A DNA stretch of 27,832 nt from JAVBTT01 sp031550325 (GCA_031550325.1 JAVBOR010000054.1:1-27832); one strand, 5' to 3'; counted from the stretch's first letter, positions 1 to 8,416 are shown. The notes: generated by a model not told the origin, from the letters alone. Numbers and translations are program-made.

Positions 1-90
1 GCAACACCACCCTTTTTTTGTTTCCCCCCCCCCACACCCGCGGGGGGGGGGCTCAACCCCCCCCCCCCCCGCCTCTGTTTTGGTTGACAG
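1..90. other. Low-complexity homopolymer C/G run at window edge
   Basis: The first ~80 bases consist almost entirely of runs of C, G and T, including a C run of about ten, a G run of about ten and a C run of about fourteen. They resemble no coding sequence or regulatory site in the rest of the window. The simplest reading is a contig end or sequencing artefact. Bases 91-129 then lead into the stop codon of the first gene, and no terminator hairpin is visible there. Confidence 0.6.
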
Positions 91-129
91 ACTTAAGAGG
101 TTAGCAGAAACAGACAGATAATTGCGCGG

Positions 130-3012
130 TTACGGTCTCACTGTGAAGGAGAAGGAGTAGCTCGGGTAGAGGTCGGCGAACTTCACGCCGGAGATCTTGA
201 TCGCCTGACCCGGATCGGCAACTGCGCCAATGGTGATGACGTTGCCCTCGGCGCTGACTTTGCTGTTGTCGATGATCGTTGCGCCCATCTCCACCTTTTT
301 CTTCGCGGCGTTGAAGGACACATCCAGAATGGGATATCTCTTCCACACATCGGTCTTGGCAAACTCCTGGTTTTCTTCGCAGAAGGTGATGATCGTATTC
401 TCGCCGTCCACCTTCACAGCAGGAGCCCACAGGTCTTCGGGCTCGGTTACGGCGCGCAAAAAGCCCTTGGTGTCGAGGTCATACTTGATCCATGTGCCTT
501 CCACTTCCACCTGGGTCTTAAAGTAACCGTATTCAAACACGTCGTCGGCGGTCAGCTTGATGACGGCCTTGCCGTTTTCCACGACGGCGGTTTTACCGAG
601 GATCGTCGCCGTGACGGTCTTGCCTTCAAGATTCTCGCCTTCGACAGTGACGACGAGGCTGGCGGCGCGGCCCTGCACGATAGTCTTCGGGTACACGGTT
701 GAGGACGTAATGACGGGCGTTCCGGGAACTTCGTTAACGACATGGACGTTGATCTGGTTAAACTTGGTCGCTTCTTCGCCAAGCTTGCCGCCCCACATCT
801 CAACAACAATGGAGTCGCCTTCAACCGCGTTCGTGGGAACGGTGAAACCGGTTGAGTAATTGTACAGATCCCAGGTGCGCAGCAGTCTCGATGAGCCGGA
901 GTAAACGGTGGCTTCCTTGTTGACCTTCCAGAACATATAGACTCTCTCGCCGGAATTTTCCACGTTGGCGTTCAGGAAAATGGCCTCGCCGGGCTTGGCG
1001 TACATGTCGCCCTTTTCCACGGTGACCACCGCGCTTGTCTCGGTGGCGGCTGCCGGCGCGGGCGCGGGGCCTTCGGCTCCCTCGGGCAACGTGTCGACAA
1101 CATGAACCACGACCTGATTGAAACTGGTCATCGGAGCGGAGGCGTCGTTATCCCTGGCCTGAATGATGAAGTTGAAGTAGTCGCCGGCAACGGCGTCCGC
1201 GGGAACGGTAAACGAGGTTTTGGGGCTGGCGGAGTTCTTGGGACTCAGGTCATAGGTGGCGCCGGAGTATGCGCTTGCGGTCGGGAATACCCACCAGCTG
1301 GTATAGACGGTGTCGCCGTCGGGATCGGACACGTCGGCTTCGAGCTTCACATCCTGGCCGGGCAGCGCGTATACGAAGTGATCCTCAATTTTAAGGTTCT
1401 CGCCCACTTTAATGAAGGGCGCGTGGTTGGCGTCCTCAAAGTTCTCGGCGACGCACCAGTCCGCTCTTCCGGCGATTTCTTCCCACAGGGCGCGCGCAAA
1501 GGGCAGCGCTGTTCCGGTCGAGGCGCCTGTGACATAGTTTCCGTTGTTGTTCATCGCAGCGATGCCGCGGTGTGTGCCGCGTCTTCCGCCATAGCCTACG
1601 CCATATTTGCCCCATTCATACGCCTCGGAATAGCTGCCGAGACCCGAGCCGAAGACCATGCCCGTGCCCTGGTGGCCGGTCCAGTCATACTTGGCGTACA
1701 TGCGTCCCCAGCCGCCGGGCTCGTAATCCGCCGCAGCGTTCGGATACTCCTCGATTACTCCCGGATAGGGCCCGTAAGTATAGCCTTTGGCGTCATGAAT
1801 GCCTGTGCGGCCCCATTGGTATGTTCTGGGCTCGGCGTTGACGTCGTAGTCCGCGCCGATATACTGCCCGTCAAGCATGGTGTAGTAATGCGCGGCCAGA
1901 GGGCCGTGGTTCTGCTGGATGTTTTCCCCTTGCCATTTTCCCTGGTAGAACTTGTTGATATCGTACGCCGTTCCCGAACTGGCCCAGGTCCAGCTGGGGA
2001 AAATCGCCGGCGCGTTTAAATCAGGCGAGCCGTAGCTGCTGACGCCGCTGGCGCCGCTGGCGCCGGTAGCAAACCTGTACACGGTGCCGAGTCTTACCGC
2101 GCCCGGGGTGTTTGCGTTATAACTGGCATCATACTCTCCGTTAAGTACATAGCACCAGTTCCAGCTGTCGTCCTCGCCGCTGGCAGAGCCTACGACCACC
2201 TGTTGGATATGCTCGAGAATCGTATCCCACTGAGCTGTCCCGTAATAGTCCAGATAAATGTCCAGCATGGCTCTGAGGAAGGTATTACCGCCGCCCATAC
2301 GGGTGATGACCAGAGGGCGCTTGTCATCAAGTTTCAGAATTTCATTGTAAATCAGCTCGGAGCCGGGCGATTTGAAACGAATATCGCCCTCAAACGCGGT
2401 GTTGCCTCTCTTGGTGATCGAAACCAGATAATCGGGGTCGGGATAATTGGGGTTATGCTTGATCAGATTCGGATATACCGCGCGGTACTGGACATCCCAG
2501 AGGTCGTTAAGCCAGTTGTCGTCCGCTTCGCGGTAATGCGTCAGGGATCCGGCCGTTAAACTCCGCGGGCCGCTGTTGCCGGTTGCCCAGCAGGCGATCG
2601 GCGAGAAGGGCTCTTCCCCGCGGCAGCGCCAGGGCGGTGCGGCTCCCTCTTCTCCCGTAAGCCAGGCTGTCGAAGCCCAAGGGACCATGACTTCCTCGAG
2701 CGTGGTTCCCAGGTTGATGCTGTAATCATCAGGGTCTCTGTCGCCGTCCCAGTGCCACTCGCCCGAGCTGCGGACAACGCCGACGATGTCCATGTCACCG
2801 GCAAAGAAAGCGGTGGTAATCATGCCGTTCATGTCATCACATTCCACGTCGGTCGAGATGATCAGGCGGGCCAGTTTTGATTTGTCGACAAGGGCGGGCA
2901 GTCTCGGATCGGTCTCATTGGAAGAGCCGCTCGGAAGGGCGGACGCTAGGCTGGATGTTGCCAGCAAGAAAGCGAGAACCACAAGCAAAACCGTTCTAAA
3001 TGCTTTTTTCAT
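130..3012 (-). CDS. Secreted Sde182/DUF1593-type nucleoside-hydrolase-like protein with tandem Ig-like domains
   Basis: The protein has 960 residues. Residues 1-26 form a signal peptide (KK charge, LLVVLAFLLA core, ALP end). Residues ~47-510 match the cellulose-binding Sde182 / DUF1593 nucleoside-hydrolase-like family: STDVECDDMNGM at 53-64 resembles the Asp-rich metal site of inosine-uridine hydrolases, and a conserved RMGGGNTF lies at 238-245. Residues ~540-640 fit the Sde182 C-terminal Ig-like domain. A second, similar domain follows an Ala/Pro/Glu linker at ~662-760; both end in FNQ(V/I)xVHVV. Two further beta-rich segments complete the protein. A start ATG follows AAAGGA at normal spacing. 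It is probably exported and acts on or binds a glycan or nucleoside-like substrate, but activity is unproven in the family. It lies downstream of, and on the same strand as, a sugar PTS operon, 339 bases after ptsI, so a link to carbohydrate use is plausible inference only. Confidence 0.85.
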   Translation of the reverse strand: MKKAFRTVLLVVLAFLLATSSLASALPSGSSNETDPRLPALVDKSKLARLIISTDVECDDMNGMITTAFFAGDMDIVGVVRSSGEWHWDGDRDPDDYSINLGTTLEEVMVPWASTAWLTGEEGAAPPWRCRGEEPFSPIACWATGNSGPRSLTAGSLTHYREADDNWLNDLWDVQYRAVYPNLIKHNPNYPDPDYLVSITKRGNTAFEGDIRFKSPGSELIYNEILKLDDKRPLVITRMGGGNTFLRAMLDIYLDYYGTAQWDTILEHIQQVVVGSASGEDDSWNWCYVLNGEYDASYNANTPGAVRLGTVYRFATGASGASGVSSYGSPDLNAPAIFPSWTWASSGTAYDINKFYQGKWQGENIQQNHGPLAAHYYTMLDGQYIGADYDVNAEPRTYQWGRTGIHDAKGYTYGPYPGVIEEYPNAAADYEPGGWGRMYAKYDWTGHQGTGMVFGSGLGSYSEAYEWGKYGVGYGGRRGTHRGIAAMNNNGNYVTGASTGTALPFARALWEEIAGRADWCVAENFEDANHAPFIKVGENLKIEDHFVYALPGQDVKLEADVSDPDGDTVYTSWWVFPTASAYSGATYDLSPKNSASPKTSFTVPADAVAGDYFNFIIQARDNDASAPMTSFNQVVVHVVDTLPEGAEGPAPAPAAATETSAVVTVEKGDMYAKPGEAIFLNANVENSGERVYMFWKVNKEATVYSGSSRLLRTWDLYNYSTGFTVPTNAVEGDSIVVEMWGGKLGEEATKFNQINVHVVNEVPGTPVITSSTVYPKTIVQGRAASLVVTVEGENLEGKTVTATILGKTAVVENGKAVIKLTADDVFEYGYFKTQVEVEGTWIKYDLDTKGFLRAVTEPEDLWAPAVKVDGENTIITFCEENQEFAKTDVWKRYPILDVSFNAAKKKVEMGATIIDNSKVSAEGNVITIGAVADPGQAIKISGVKFADLYPSYSFSFTVRP

Positions 3013-3176
3013 TTCAATTTCCTTTCTCTTCTTCCACGCTCTGGAACGTTGATTTTTTCTCCCTACTCAAGAAAGCCGTACTCTGGTAATACTCCTGCAG
3101 CCATTCTGCGCGGATTGGCGGCCATTGCATGTAGTTTTTCCCGTCATCGCCTCCTTTGTTGTTCAGTCTTCGCTCA

Positions 3177-3232
3177 GCGACCGCGGCACTAAGGCTCAAC
3201 GCCCTGATGAAGGGCAGGGGTGCTGCGGTCGC
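3177..3232. repeat. Nested hairpin in the ptsI/Sde182 intergenic gap
   Basis: A 13-base arm at 3177-3189 (GCGACCGCGGCAC) pairs with 3220-3232 with a single mismatch. An inner GCCCT/AGGGC stem lies at 3201-3205 and 3211-3215. On the minus strand it falls downstream of ptsI and about 165 bases upstream of the Sde182-like gene, so it could be a leader or 3' structure. No T-run follows, so it is not a standard terminator. Confidence 0.55.
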
Positions 3233-3280
3233 CGGCGCGAAAGACCGGGACTGTGCCAGATTTATGAGAATGGAGGTAAA

Positions 3281-3321
3281 GCCCCGAAAGGGGCGGAAAC
3301 TGTCAAAAGCGCTTCGCGCTT
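3281..3321 (-). terminator. Possible weak terminator pair after ptsI
   Basis: Two compact hairpins follow the ptsI stop on the minus strand: AAGCGC/GCGCTT (3307-3321), followed by TTTTGACA, and GCCCC/GGGGC (3281-3294), followed by TTTACC. The T-tracts are short, so termination may be leaky. The rest of 3013-3351 shows no gene, and I found no convincing promoter for the downstream gene. Confidence 0.35.
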
Positions 3322-3351
3322 ACGCCTCTATCGCCTCTTGCGGCATGGCCG

Positions 3352-4971
3352 CTAGCGCAGTTGGATAATCTTTTTGCGCAGCGGCAGTATTTTGGGCGGC
3401 GCAACAGACAGAACGCCGATCTTCATGTCCAGAAACCGCTCTGTGAGCGACTCGTCGGCTGCCAGTTCTCCGCAGATGCCCACCCACTTGCCCTTGCTGT
3501 GGGCATTGGCCGCAACCTGAGCGATCAGCCTCATGATCGCCTCGTGATGCTCATCACAAAACTCGCTCACCGAGTCGTTGGTCCTGTCAACCGCCAAAGT
3601 GTACTGCGTCAGATCGTTGGTTCCGATGGTAAAGAAGTCGACCTCGTCCACCAGCAAATCACTCAGGATTGCCGCCGCGGGCGTCTCGATCATAATGCCC
3701 AGCGGCACGTCCTGCGCAAAAGCTATGCCTTCGGCTGTAAGACTGTGCTTTACCTGCCGGACAAAGTCTTTTGCGCGCAGCACGTCCTTCAGAGAGTTGA
3801 CCATGGGCAGCACAATGGCCAGGTTCCCGTACACAGAGGCGCGGTACAGTGCCCTCAGCTGTGTGGTAAAAATCTCCGGCCTGGACAGGCACAGCCGAAT
3901 TGCCCGCATCCCCAGCGCCGGGTTGGCCTCTTTCGGCAGATGAAAATAGTCAAGCTGCTTGTCAGCACCGATGTCGAGCGTGCGGATCACAACCCGCCTG
4001 TCGCCCATCGTCTCCAAAACATTCTTGTATGCCTCCAGCTGTATCTCTTCGTCGGGGAAGTCGCTGTTCTCTAAATATAAAAACTCACTTCTGAAAAGTC
4101 CGATACCCTCCGCGTCGTTCTCGAGGGCCGGCTTAGCATCGGCGGTGCTGATATTCGCGTATAATTGTATTTTTCTGCCGGACTTTGTGATGGCCGGGAC
4201 TCCCTGCAGATCGTTCAGCGCCCTGCGTTCTTCTCCGGTTTCTTTCTGTCTTTTCTGATATTCTTCCAAAAGCTCATTCGAGGGGTCAAGCACAAGCTCG
4301 CCGCTGTCGCCATCGAGTACGGCGATCGTGTGCTCCGATATATCGCTCAGGCGCCCTTGCAGAGAGATAATGGCGGGGATTCCCATCGACCGCGCGAATA
4401 TGGACGTATGGCTGTTGGGCGAACCGTGCAGCGTCACCAGTCCTTTAACCTTTGTGCGGTCAAACTGCGCCGTTTCACTGGGCGCGAAATCATCCGACAG
4501 GAGAATAACCGATTCCTCGCCAATGGGCAGGTCCATTTTGGCACCACTCAAAAACGCCATCACCCTGCGGGATATATCCAGCACGTCCGCTGCCCGAGCC
4601 CTCATATACTCGTTGCTGTCCATATCGGAAAACTTCTTGGCAAATTTCTGAGTTGTCACGCTCACCGCGTATTCGGCGTTCACGCCTTCGCTGATAATGA
4701 TCTCTTCGACAGAGCTTCTGTAATCCAGGTCATCCAGCATCATCTGATGGATTTCAAATAATCGGGAATTATACTCTCCGAGCTTTTCGCCCAACTGTTC
4801 GGCGAGTTGCCCCAGCTCATTTGCCGCCAGAATACGCGCCGACTCAAACCGCTTTACTTCGGCGGCGCTGTCCTGTACATCGTGTTTGTCGATATCGAAA
4901 TTGTTTCTGCTGCATCTTCTCAGCGGAGCAATGGCCAGACCGCCGCTGACGGCTTTTCCGCTCATAACCAT
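3352..4971 (-). CDS. ptsI: PTS enzyme I (phosphoenolpyruvate-protein phosphotransferase)
   Basis: The product is a cytoplasmic 539-residue protein that takes phosphate from PEP and passes it to HPr. The phospho-histidine is His188 in HGSPNSHTSIFARSMGIPA, equivalent to His189 of E. coli EI. The PEP-binding barrel carries GIGLFRSEFLYL and IGTNDLTQYTLAVDR, and Cys500 in GICGELAAD matches the catalytic Cys502. Length is slightly below the usual ~570 residues, mainly through a compact N-terminal HPr-binding region. The ATG at 4971 is preceded by GAGGTG five bases away and lies 18 bases after the HPr stop, so the two are co-transcribed. It is the last gene of the licT-EII-HPr-EI operon. Having EI and HPr inside a sugar-specific operon makes the system a complete phosphorelay. 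Confidence 0.95.
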   Translation of the reverse strand: MVMSGKAVSGGLAIAPLRRCSRNNFDIDKHDVQDSAAEVKRFESARILAANELGQLAEQLGEKLGEYNSRLFEIHQMMLDDLDYRSSVEEIIISEGVNAEYAVSVTTQKFAKKFSDMDSNEYMRARAADVLDISRRVMAFLSGAKMDLPIGEESVILLSDDFAPSETAQFDRTKVKGLVTLHGSPNSHTSIFARSMGIPAIISLQGRLSDISEHTIAVLDGDSGELVLDPSNELLEEYQKRQKETGEERRALNDLQGVPAITKSGRKIQLYANISTADAKPALENDAEGIGLFRSEFLYLENSDFPDEEIQLEAYKNVLETMGDRRVVIRTLDIGADKQLDYFHLPKEANPALGMRAIRLCLSRPEIFTTQLRALYRASVYGNLAIVLPMVNSLKDVLRAKDFVRQVKHSLTAEGIAFAQDVPLGIMIETPAAAILSDLLVDEVDFFTIGTNDLTQYTLAVDRTNDSVSEFCDEHHEAIMRLIAQVAANAHSKGKWVGICGELAADESLTERFLDMKIGVLSVAPPKILPLRKKIIQLR

Positions 4972-4989
4972 GGTTACACCTCGCGTAAT

Positions 4990-5262
4990 CTACAGGTTCT
5001 CCCTAAAAAACACTTCCAGCGCCGAGGAGGCGTCATTTTCATCCTCGCCTGAGCACTCAACGCGTAGAACATCTCCCTGTTTGACGCCAAGCCACATCAC
5101 GTTGATCAGACGCTTGGCGTCCCCGACCTTTCCCCGGCATTCCAAAAAGATCTCACTGGAGAACGGCCTGGCCAGCTGCACGAGAAGTCCCGCCGGCCGG
5201 GCGTGAATGCCTGTTTCACTGGTAACGGTATGCTCGAATGCTTTCAACTCTATTTCTCCCAT
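4990..5262 (-). CDS. ptsH: HPr-like phosphocarrier with Arg at the Ser46 position
   Basis: This 90-residue HPr carries phosphate from enzyme I to EIIA. The active-site histidine is His20 in TGIHARPAG, and the C-terminal half is typical (LGVKQGD, SGEDENDASSALE). Aligned to B. subtilis HPr, the stretch NLKSIMGVMSLG reads DAKRLINVMWLG here, so the Ser46 that HPr kinase phosphorylates is Arg (codon CGT). The protein should therefore carry phosphate but not take part in CcpA-type repression; this is inference. The start is placed at the ATG at 5262, because upstream codons in this frame lie in the 3' part of the EII gene and look unlike HPr. The local ribosome site is poor, with a GAGGGG about 45 bases further up, so translation may depend on coupling. 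It lies 55 bases after EII and 18 before ptsI. Confidence 0.93.
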   Translation of the reverse strand: MGEIELKAFEHTVTSETGIHARPAGLLVQLARPFSSEIFLECRGKVGDAKRLINVMWLGVKQGDVLRVECSGEDENDASSALEVFFRENL

Positions 5263-5317
5263 CAAAACTGTCGTGGGCCCAAACCTTTGCGGGACTGCCG
5301 TCGGCGATGCTCCCCTC

Positions 5318-7162
5318 TTACATGAGCTCAAAGCCCGGCTGCATGAACTGCACTTCCCCGCTCTTTCGCAGGACGGACACATGAGCATAGGCGTCGACGT
5401 TGCTGATGATCACCGGAGACGTGATGTCATACCCTGCCTGCATCAGCCCCTCCACGTTGAACTCAAGGACGGGCTGTCCCGCCGTCACGGTGTCTCCTGT
5501 CTTCACCCTGGGCGTGAAGAACTTTCCCCCGAGCTCCACGGTATCCACGCCAATGTGGATCAGCATCTCCACGCCGTCGTCCGAAACCAGCCCGAGGGCA
5601 TGGCCGGTATCAAACATTTTATCCACCCTGCCATCAAAGGGGGCCTTCACCATCCCCTGGTAGGGCAAAACCGCATAGCCCTTTCCCAACACTTCGGTCG
5701 AAAACGTAGGATCGTTTATGCTTTCAATCGGCACAATCCAGCCCGCAAGCGGACTTAACACCGTGATGACGCGCTCTGCGCCGCTGCCTACCCTGCTTTC
5801 GGCCGTGTCCTTATAAAGCGCCAGCGTGAGGATGAACGAAATCACCATGCTGACAAAAACAGCGATGAGGCCAATCGCGAGGTTATGGTCATATCCCGCC
5901 ATGGTTGGGGTCATACTGACCGAGGAGAGCAGGCTGGGGATCGAAAACGCAAAAGCCTTGGTTCCCGCGATGCCCATGATCACGCCGCCGACTGCGCTGC
6001 CTACGCAGGGCGCGATCATGATCCTGCGATACTTGAGCGTAATCCTGTTCATGGCGGGCTCGGTAACGCCCGCGACCAGCGCCGAAATCGCCGCCGATAT
6101 GCCGACCTCGCGAACGGCGGGTTTCTTGGACTTGATCGCCGTGGCAAGGGCCGCTGCCCCCTGAGCCGTATTGGAGGCAAACATGGCCGGCAGCAACATA
6201 TAATCATAGCCATTAGCTCCAAGAGGGCCCAGAACGGCCGGCAGAAACGCATAATGCATGCCAGTCATGACGAGAAACGGCATAAAACCGGCGATCAGGC
6301 CCATGACGATCGGCGGGAACAACCCGAAGAGGAAATCCATGAGCCATGCCAGTCCAACGCTGATCATCGAGCCCAGGGGCGCGGCAAGCAGCAGCGAGAG
6401 CGGCGCCGTGATGACCAGAATCAGCAGGGGCTTTAAAAAGTTCTTTCCCCACACGGGCGTAATCCTGTCAACGAGCTTTTCCACATACTTCAAAAGAATG
6501 ACCGTCAGCAGGATGGGGACTATCGAGGAGGAATATGTCGCCGCGAATACCGGGATACCGAAAAGAGTTATCGCCCGGTCTGATCCGAGCAGAGCGAAAA
6601 GATTCGGATGAATCAGCACGCCGCCCAGCGTGATGGCAATGGGAATGCTTGTGTTCAACTTGCGCGCCGCGGCGTACGCCAGCAGCACCGGCAGGAAGTA
6701 GATCACCGCCTCGGCGAATATGTTCAGAATCCGGTAAGTCGTGCTGGTTTCGCTCAGCAGGCCCGTTATCGTGGGGCCGAGCAGCATCAGGACAACCTTC
6801 AATAATCCCCCCGCGATGATGGCCGGCACTATCGCGGTCATGCAGCCGGAGACAAAGTCTATGGCCACAACAAAAATGTTGCGTCTGCTGCCTGTTATGC
6901 CCGTGACCTCGAAGTCCCTGAGCCGCATGAGCGCCGCGTAACAGGCCGCAACATCGTTTCCGATGATCACCTGCAACTGCCCACCGCTGCTGAGCACCCC
7001 TAAAACATGGGGGATGTTCTCAAGCTCTTTCAGATCAACCAGTTTCTCTTTTCTCAGGGTGAACCGAAGGCGAGTCATGCAATACACGAGGGCAGCGATG
7101 TTGTCTTTTCCCCCGACGGCACGGAGCAGTTGTTCCGCCGTCGCGCCAAAATCCTTCGCCAT
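5318..7162 (-). CDS. bglP: PTS EIIBCA transporter, beta-glucoside family
   Basis: The protein has 614 residues in the order IIB-IIC-IIA and imports and phosphorylates a sugar. The IIB phospho-cysteine is Cys28 in VYCMTRLRFTL. The IIC domain (~105-460) has about ten hydrophobic segments, and GVTEPAMNRITLKYR near its end is characteristic of the glucose/beta-glucoside superfamily. In the IIA domain (~480-614), His521 in TGHALG and His536 in MLIHIGVDTVELG match the two active-site histidines of IIA-Glc. The start at 7162 was chosen because AGAAGGG sits just upstream and the sequence from MAKDFGATAEQLL onward is family-like. LicT-type control points to a beta-glucoside, but no phospho-glycosidase gene is in view, so the substrate is uncertain. 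Sucrose or trehalose members of the same superfamily are the alternatives. Confidence 0.92.
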   Translation of the reverse strand: MAKDFGATAEQLLRAVGGKDNIAALVYCMTRLRFTLRKEKLVDLKELENIPHVLGVLSSGGQLQVIIGNDVAACYAALMRLRDFEVTGITGSRRNIFVVAIDFVSGCMTAIVPAIIAGGLLKVVLMLLGPTITGLLSETSTTYRILNIFAEAVIYFLPVLLAYAAARKLNTSIPIAITLGGVLIHPNLFALLGSDRAITLFGIPVFAATYSSSIVPILLTVILLKYVEKLVDRITPVWGKNFLKPLLILVITAPLSLLLAAPLGSMISVGLAWLMDFLFGLFPPIVMGLIAGFMPFLVMTGMHYAFLPAVLGPLGANGYDYMLLPAMFASNTAQGAAALATAIKSKKPAVREVGISAAISALVAGVTEPAMNRITLKYRRIMIAPCVGSAVGGVIMGIAGTKAFAFSIPSLLSSVSMTPTMAGYDHNLAIGLIAVFVSMVISFILTLALYKDTAESRVGSGAERVITVLSPLAGWIVPIESINDPTFSTEVLGKGYAVLPYQGMVKAPFDGRVDKMFDTGHALGLVSDDGVEMLIHIGVDTVELGGKFFTPRVKTGDTVTAGQPVLEFNVEGLMQAGYDITSPVIISNVDAYAHVSVLRKSGEVQFMQPGFELM

Positions 7163-7261
7163 ACGTTTCCCTTCTATGAATAGCATGAATCATTCAATTC
7201 CCATATCGTTTGGCAAGAGCCGAGCGCCGGGGTGTCCGGCCGGGGCGGCAAACGCCCGGGC

Positions 7262-8095
7262 TCATTTTCTGATCAGCCGTTCAATATGTAGGATCAGAAA
7301 AGCCTTGTCATCCTCTGCTATCGTACATTTATACTTCAGCTCAATCATTTGAGCAATCTTGTTGGCGCATTTACTGATATCCGGGAACTTGTCCGACACA
7401 AAGGCGTAAATCCCGGTGTCGCTCTCCTTCGGGGCCGCCTCGCCGAAGATGTACTCCGAGAGCATCTTCAGGTGTTCAATGAAGCGGTAATAATCTATGC
7501 TCTGCTCGTCCGTCTCAAACTTAAAATAACTGCTGATCATTTTGTTGATGTCCCTGATCAGCTGCGTCACTTGCTCCATATCGAATGTGTTGCGGGTCAG
7601 CTGCGCGTTGATGAAATGCATCGCCAGGTACGCCGCCTCGTCATTGCCCAGCGCGTATCCCATTTGTGTATTCAAAAGCTCAACCGCGTATTTGCCAAGG
7701 TTAAACTCATCCTTATAGACGCGGCGTATCTCGACCCAAATGGAGTTGGTGAGCGATATCCCCTTTTTCTCACGCTCAATGACCCCGCTGATATGATCCA
7801 GAAGCGTTACGTGGATGATGTCGCCGAAGGTTTTCTCGGGAAAGGCGTCCACGGCATAGCTGATGATCGTCTCTCCCAGTTCGACAGCGACCGGATCAAT
7901 GGACTGAAGCAGCACTCTGTATTTTATGTAAATATCGCGGTCCTCAAAGGTGAAGTATTTCTCAATCCTGCTCTCATCGACCGTGTCTCCGGGCTTTTTA
8001 TGAAATCCGATGCCGGCGCCCATGGCGATGACGTCAGGCTGTACACCGTTTTTGATCAGAACCACATTATTGTTGAGTACGCGATGTACTACCAT
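7262..8095 (-). CDS. licT: BglG/LicT-family transcriptional antiterminator
   Basis: This 277-residue RNA-binding antiterminator matches the usual length of LicT. An N-terminal CAT RNA-binding domain (1-57; VLNNNVVL, MGAGIGFHKKPGD) is followed by two PTS regulation domains. All four regulatory histidines are present: His100 (LDHISG), His160 (AMHFINAQ), His208 (EHLKML) and His270 (LILHIE). They sit almost exactly at the LicT positions 100, 159, 207 and 269. The ATG at 8095 follows GGAGGA at seven bases, and the upstream extension of the frame crosses the leader terminator and is not coding. The family is inactivated by EII-mediated phosphorylation when sugar is absent and stimulated by HPr-phosphate on PRD2. 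The protein should act on the RAT/terminator at 8265-8342 in its own leader, controlling the whole operon. Confidence 0.95.
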   Translation of the reverse strand: MVVHRVLNNNVVLIKNGVQPDVIAMGAGIGFHKKPGDTVDESRIEKYFTFEDRDIYIKYRVLLQSIDPVAVELGETIISYAVDAFPEKTFGDIIHVTLLDHISGVIEREKKGISLTNSIWVEIRRVYKDEFNLGKYAVELLNTQMGYALGNDEAAYLAMHFINAQLTRNTFDMEQVTQLIRDINKMISSYFKFETDEQSIDYYRFIEHLKMLSEYIFGEAAPKESDTGIYAFVSDKFPDISKCANKIAQMIELKYKCTIAEDDKAFLILHIERLIRK

Positions 8096-8264
8096 TGCCT
8101 TTCCTCCATGCAAAATGATACAGACTTGATTCGCATATTCTTTGGGCCGCCGCATGATGACGCCGGCATAAATCATGGTTGGGCGTGTTCGCCGACGGCA
8201 GCAGGCGCGCACATGAGGTGGCCGGCGAGAAACCGGAAAGGGCAATATGTAGGCAACAAGGGAC

Positions 8265-8320
8265 AAAATAAAACAAGACCAATAAGCATTCGCCTCTAAG
8301 GGGCCGCTTACCTGGTCTTG
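8265..8320 (-). terminator. Conditional intrinsic terminator in licT leader
   Basis: On the minus strand the arm CAAGACC-AGG-TAAGC pairs with GCTTA-TT-GGTCTTG (8320 down to 8274), and TTTTATTTT follows (8273-8265). Its first arm shares bases with the 3' end of the RAT element, so the two structures are mutually exclusive. This is the classic LicT/SacY arrangement. About 170 bases of untranslated leader follow before the licT start, in which I see nothing else. Confidence 0.9.
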
Positions 8321-8342
8321 CCTGTATAAACAGTAACAATCC
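8313..8342 (-). promoter_or_regulatory. RAT (ribonucleic antiterminator) element for LicT-type protein
   Basis: Read on the minus strand, this 30-base site begins GGATTGTTACTG and ends CAGGCAAGACCA, with TTTATA in the apical region. Both conserved halves match the bgl RAT consensus (GGATTGTTACTG and GCAGGCAAAACC). The two halves pair as an imperfect hairpin with the internal bulges recognised by CAT domains. It overlaps the following terminator by eight bases. Confidence 0.93.
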
Positions 8343-8387
8343 ACTTTTTGTTCAGTTGTTGGAACTTCGCTCAATTTATCTAATTAC

Positions 8388-8416
8388 AGTATAACGCTTG
8401 TAAGCTTAGAAAACAA
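8388..8416 (-). promoter_or_regulatory. Promoter of the licT-EII-HPr-EI operon
   Basis: The -35 is TTGTTT (8416-8411) and the -10 is TATACT (8393-8388), with a 17-base spacer. Transcription would start near 8381, placing the RAT element about 40 bases into the RNA. It lies only about 60 bases after the stop of the upstream membrane-protein gene, with no clear terminator between. Confidence 0.7.

Noticed and set aside
1102..2019. Long plus-strand open frame opposite the secreted Sde182-like gene
   Set aside because: It is antisense to a well-supported gene, shows no family motif, and its composition follows the codon pattern of the real gene on the other strand.
7187..7261. Second RAT element between licT and the EII gene
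   Set aside because: The gap is G+C-rich with a loose hairpin but lacks the GGATTGTTACTG and GGCAAAACC halves.
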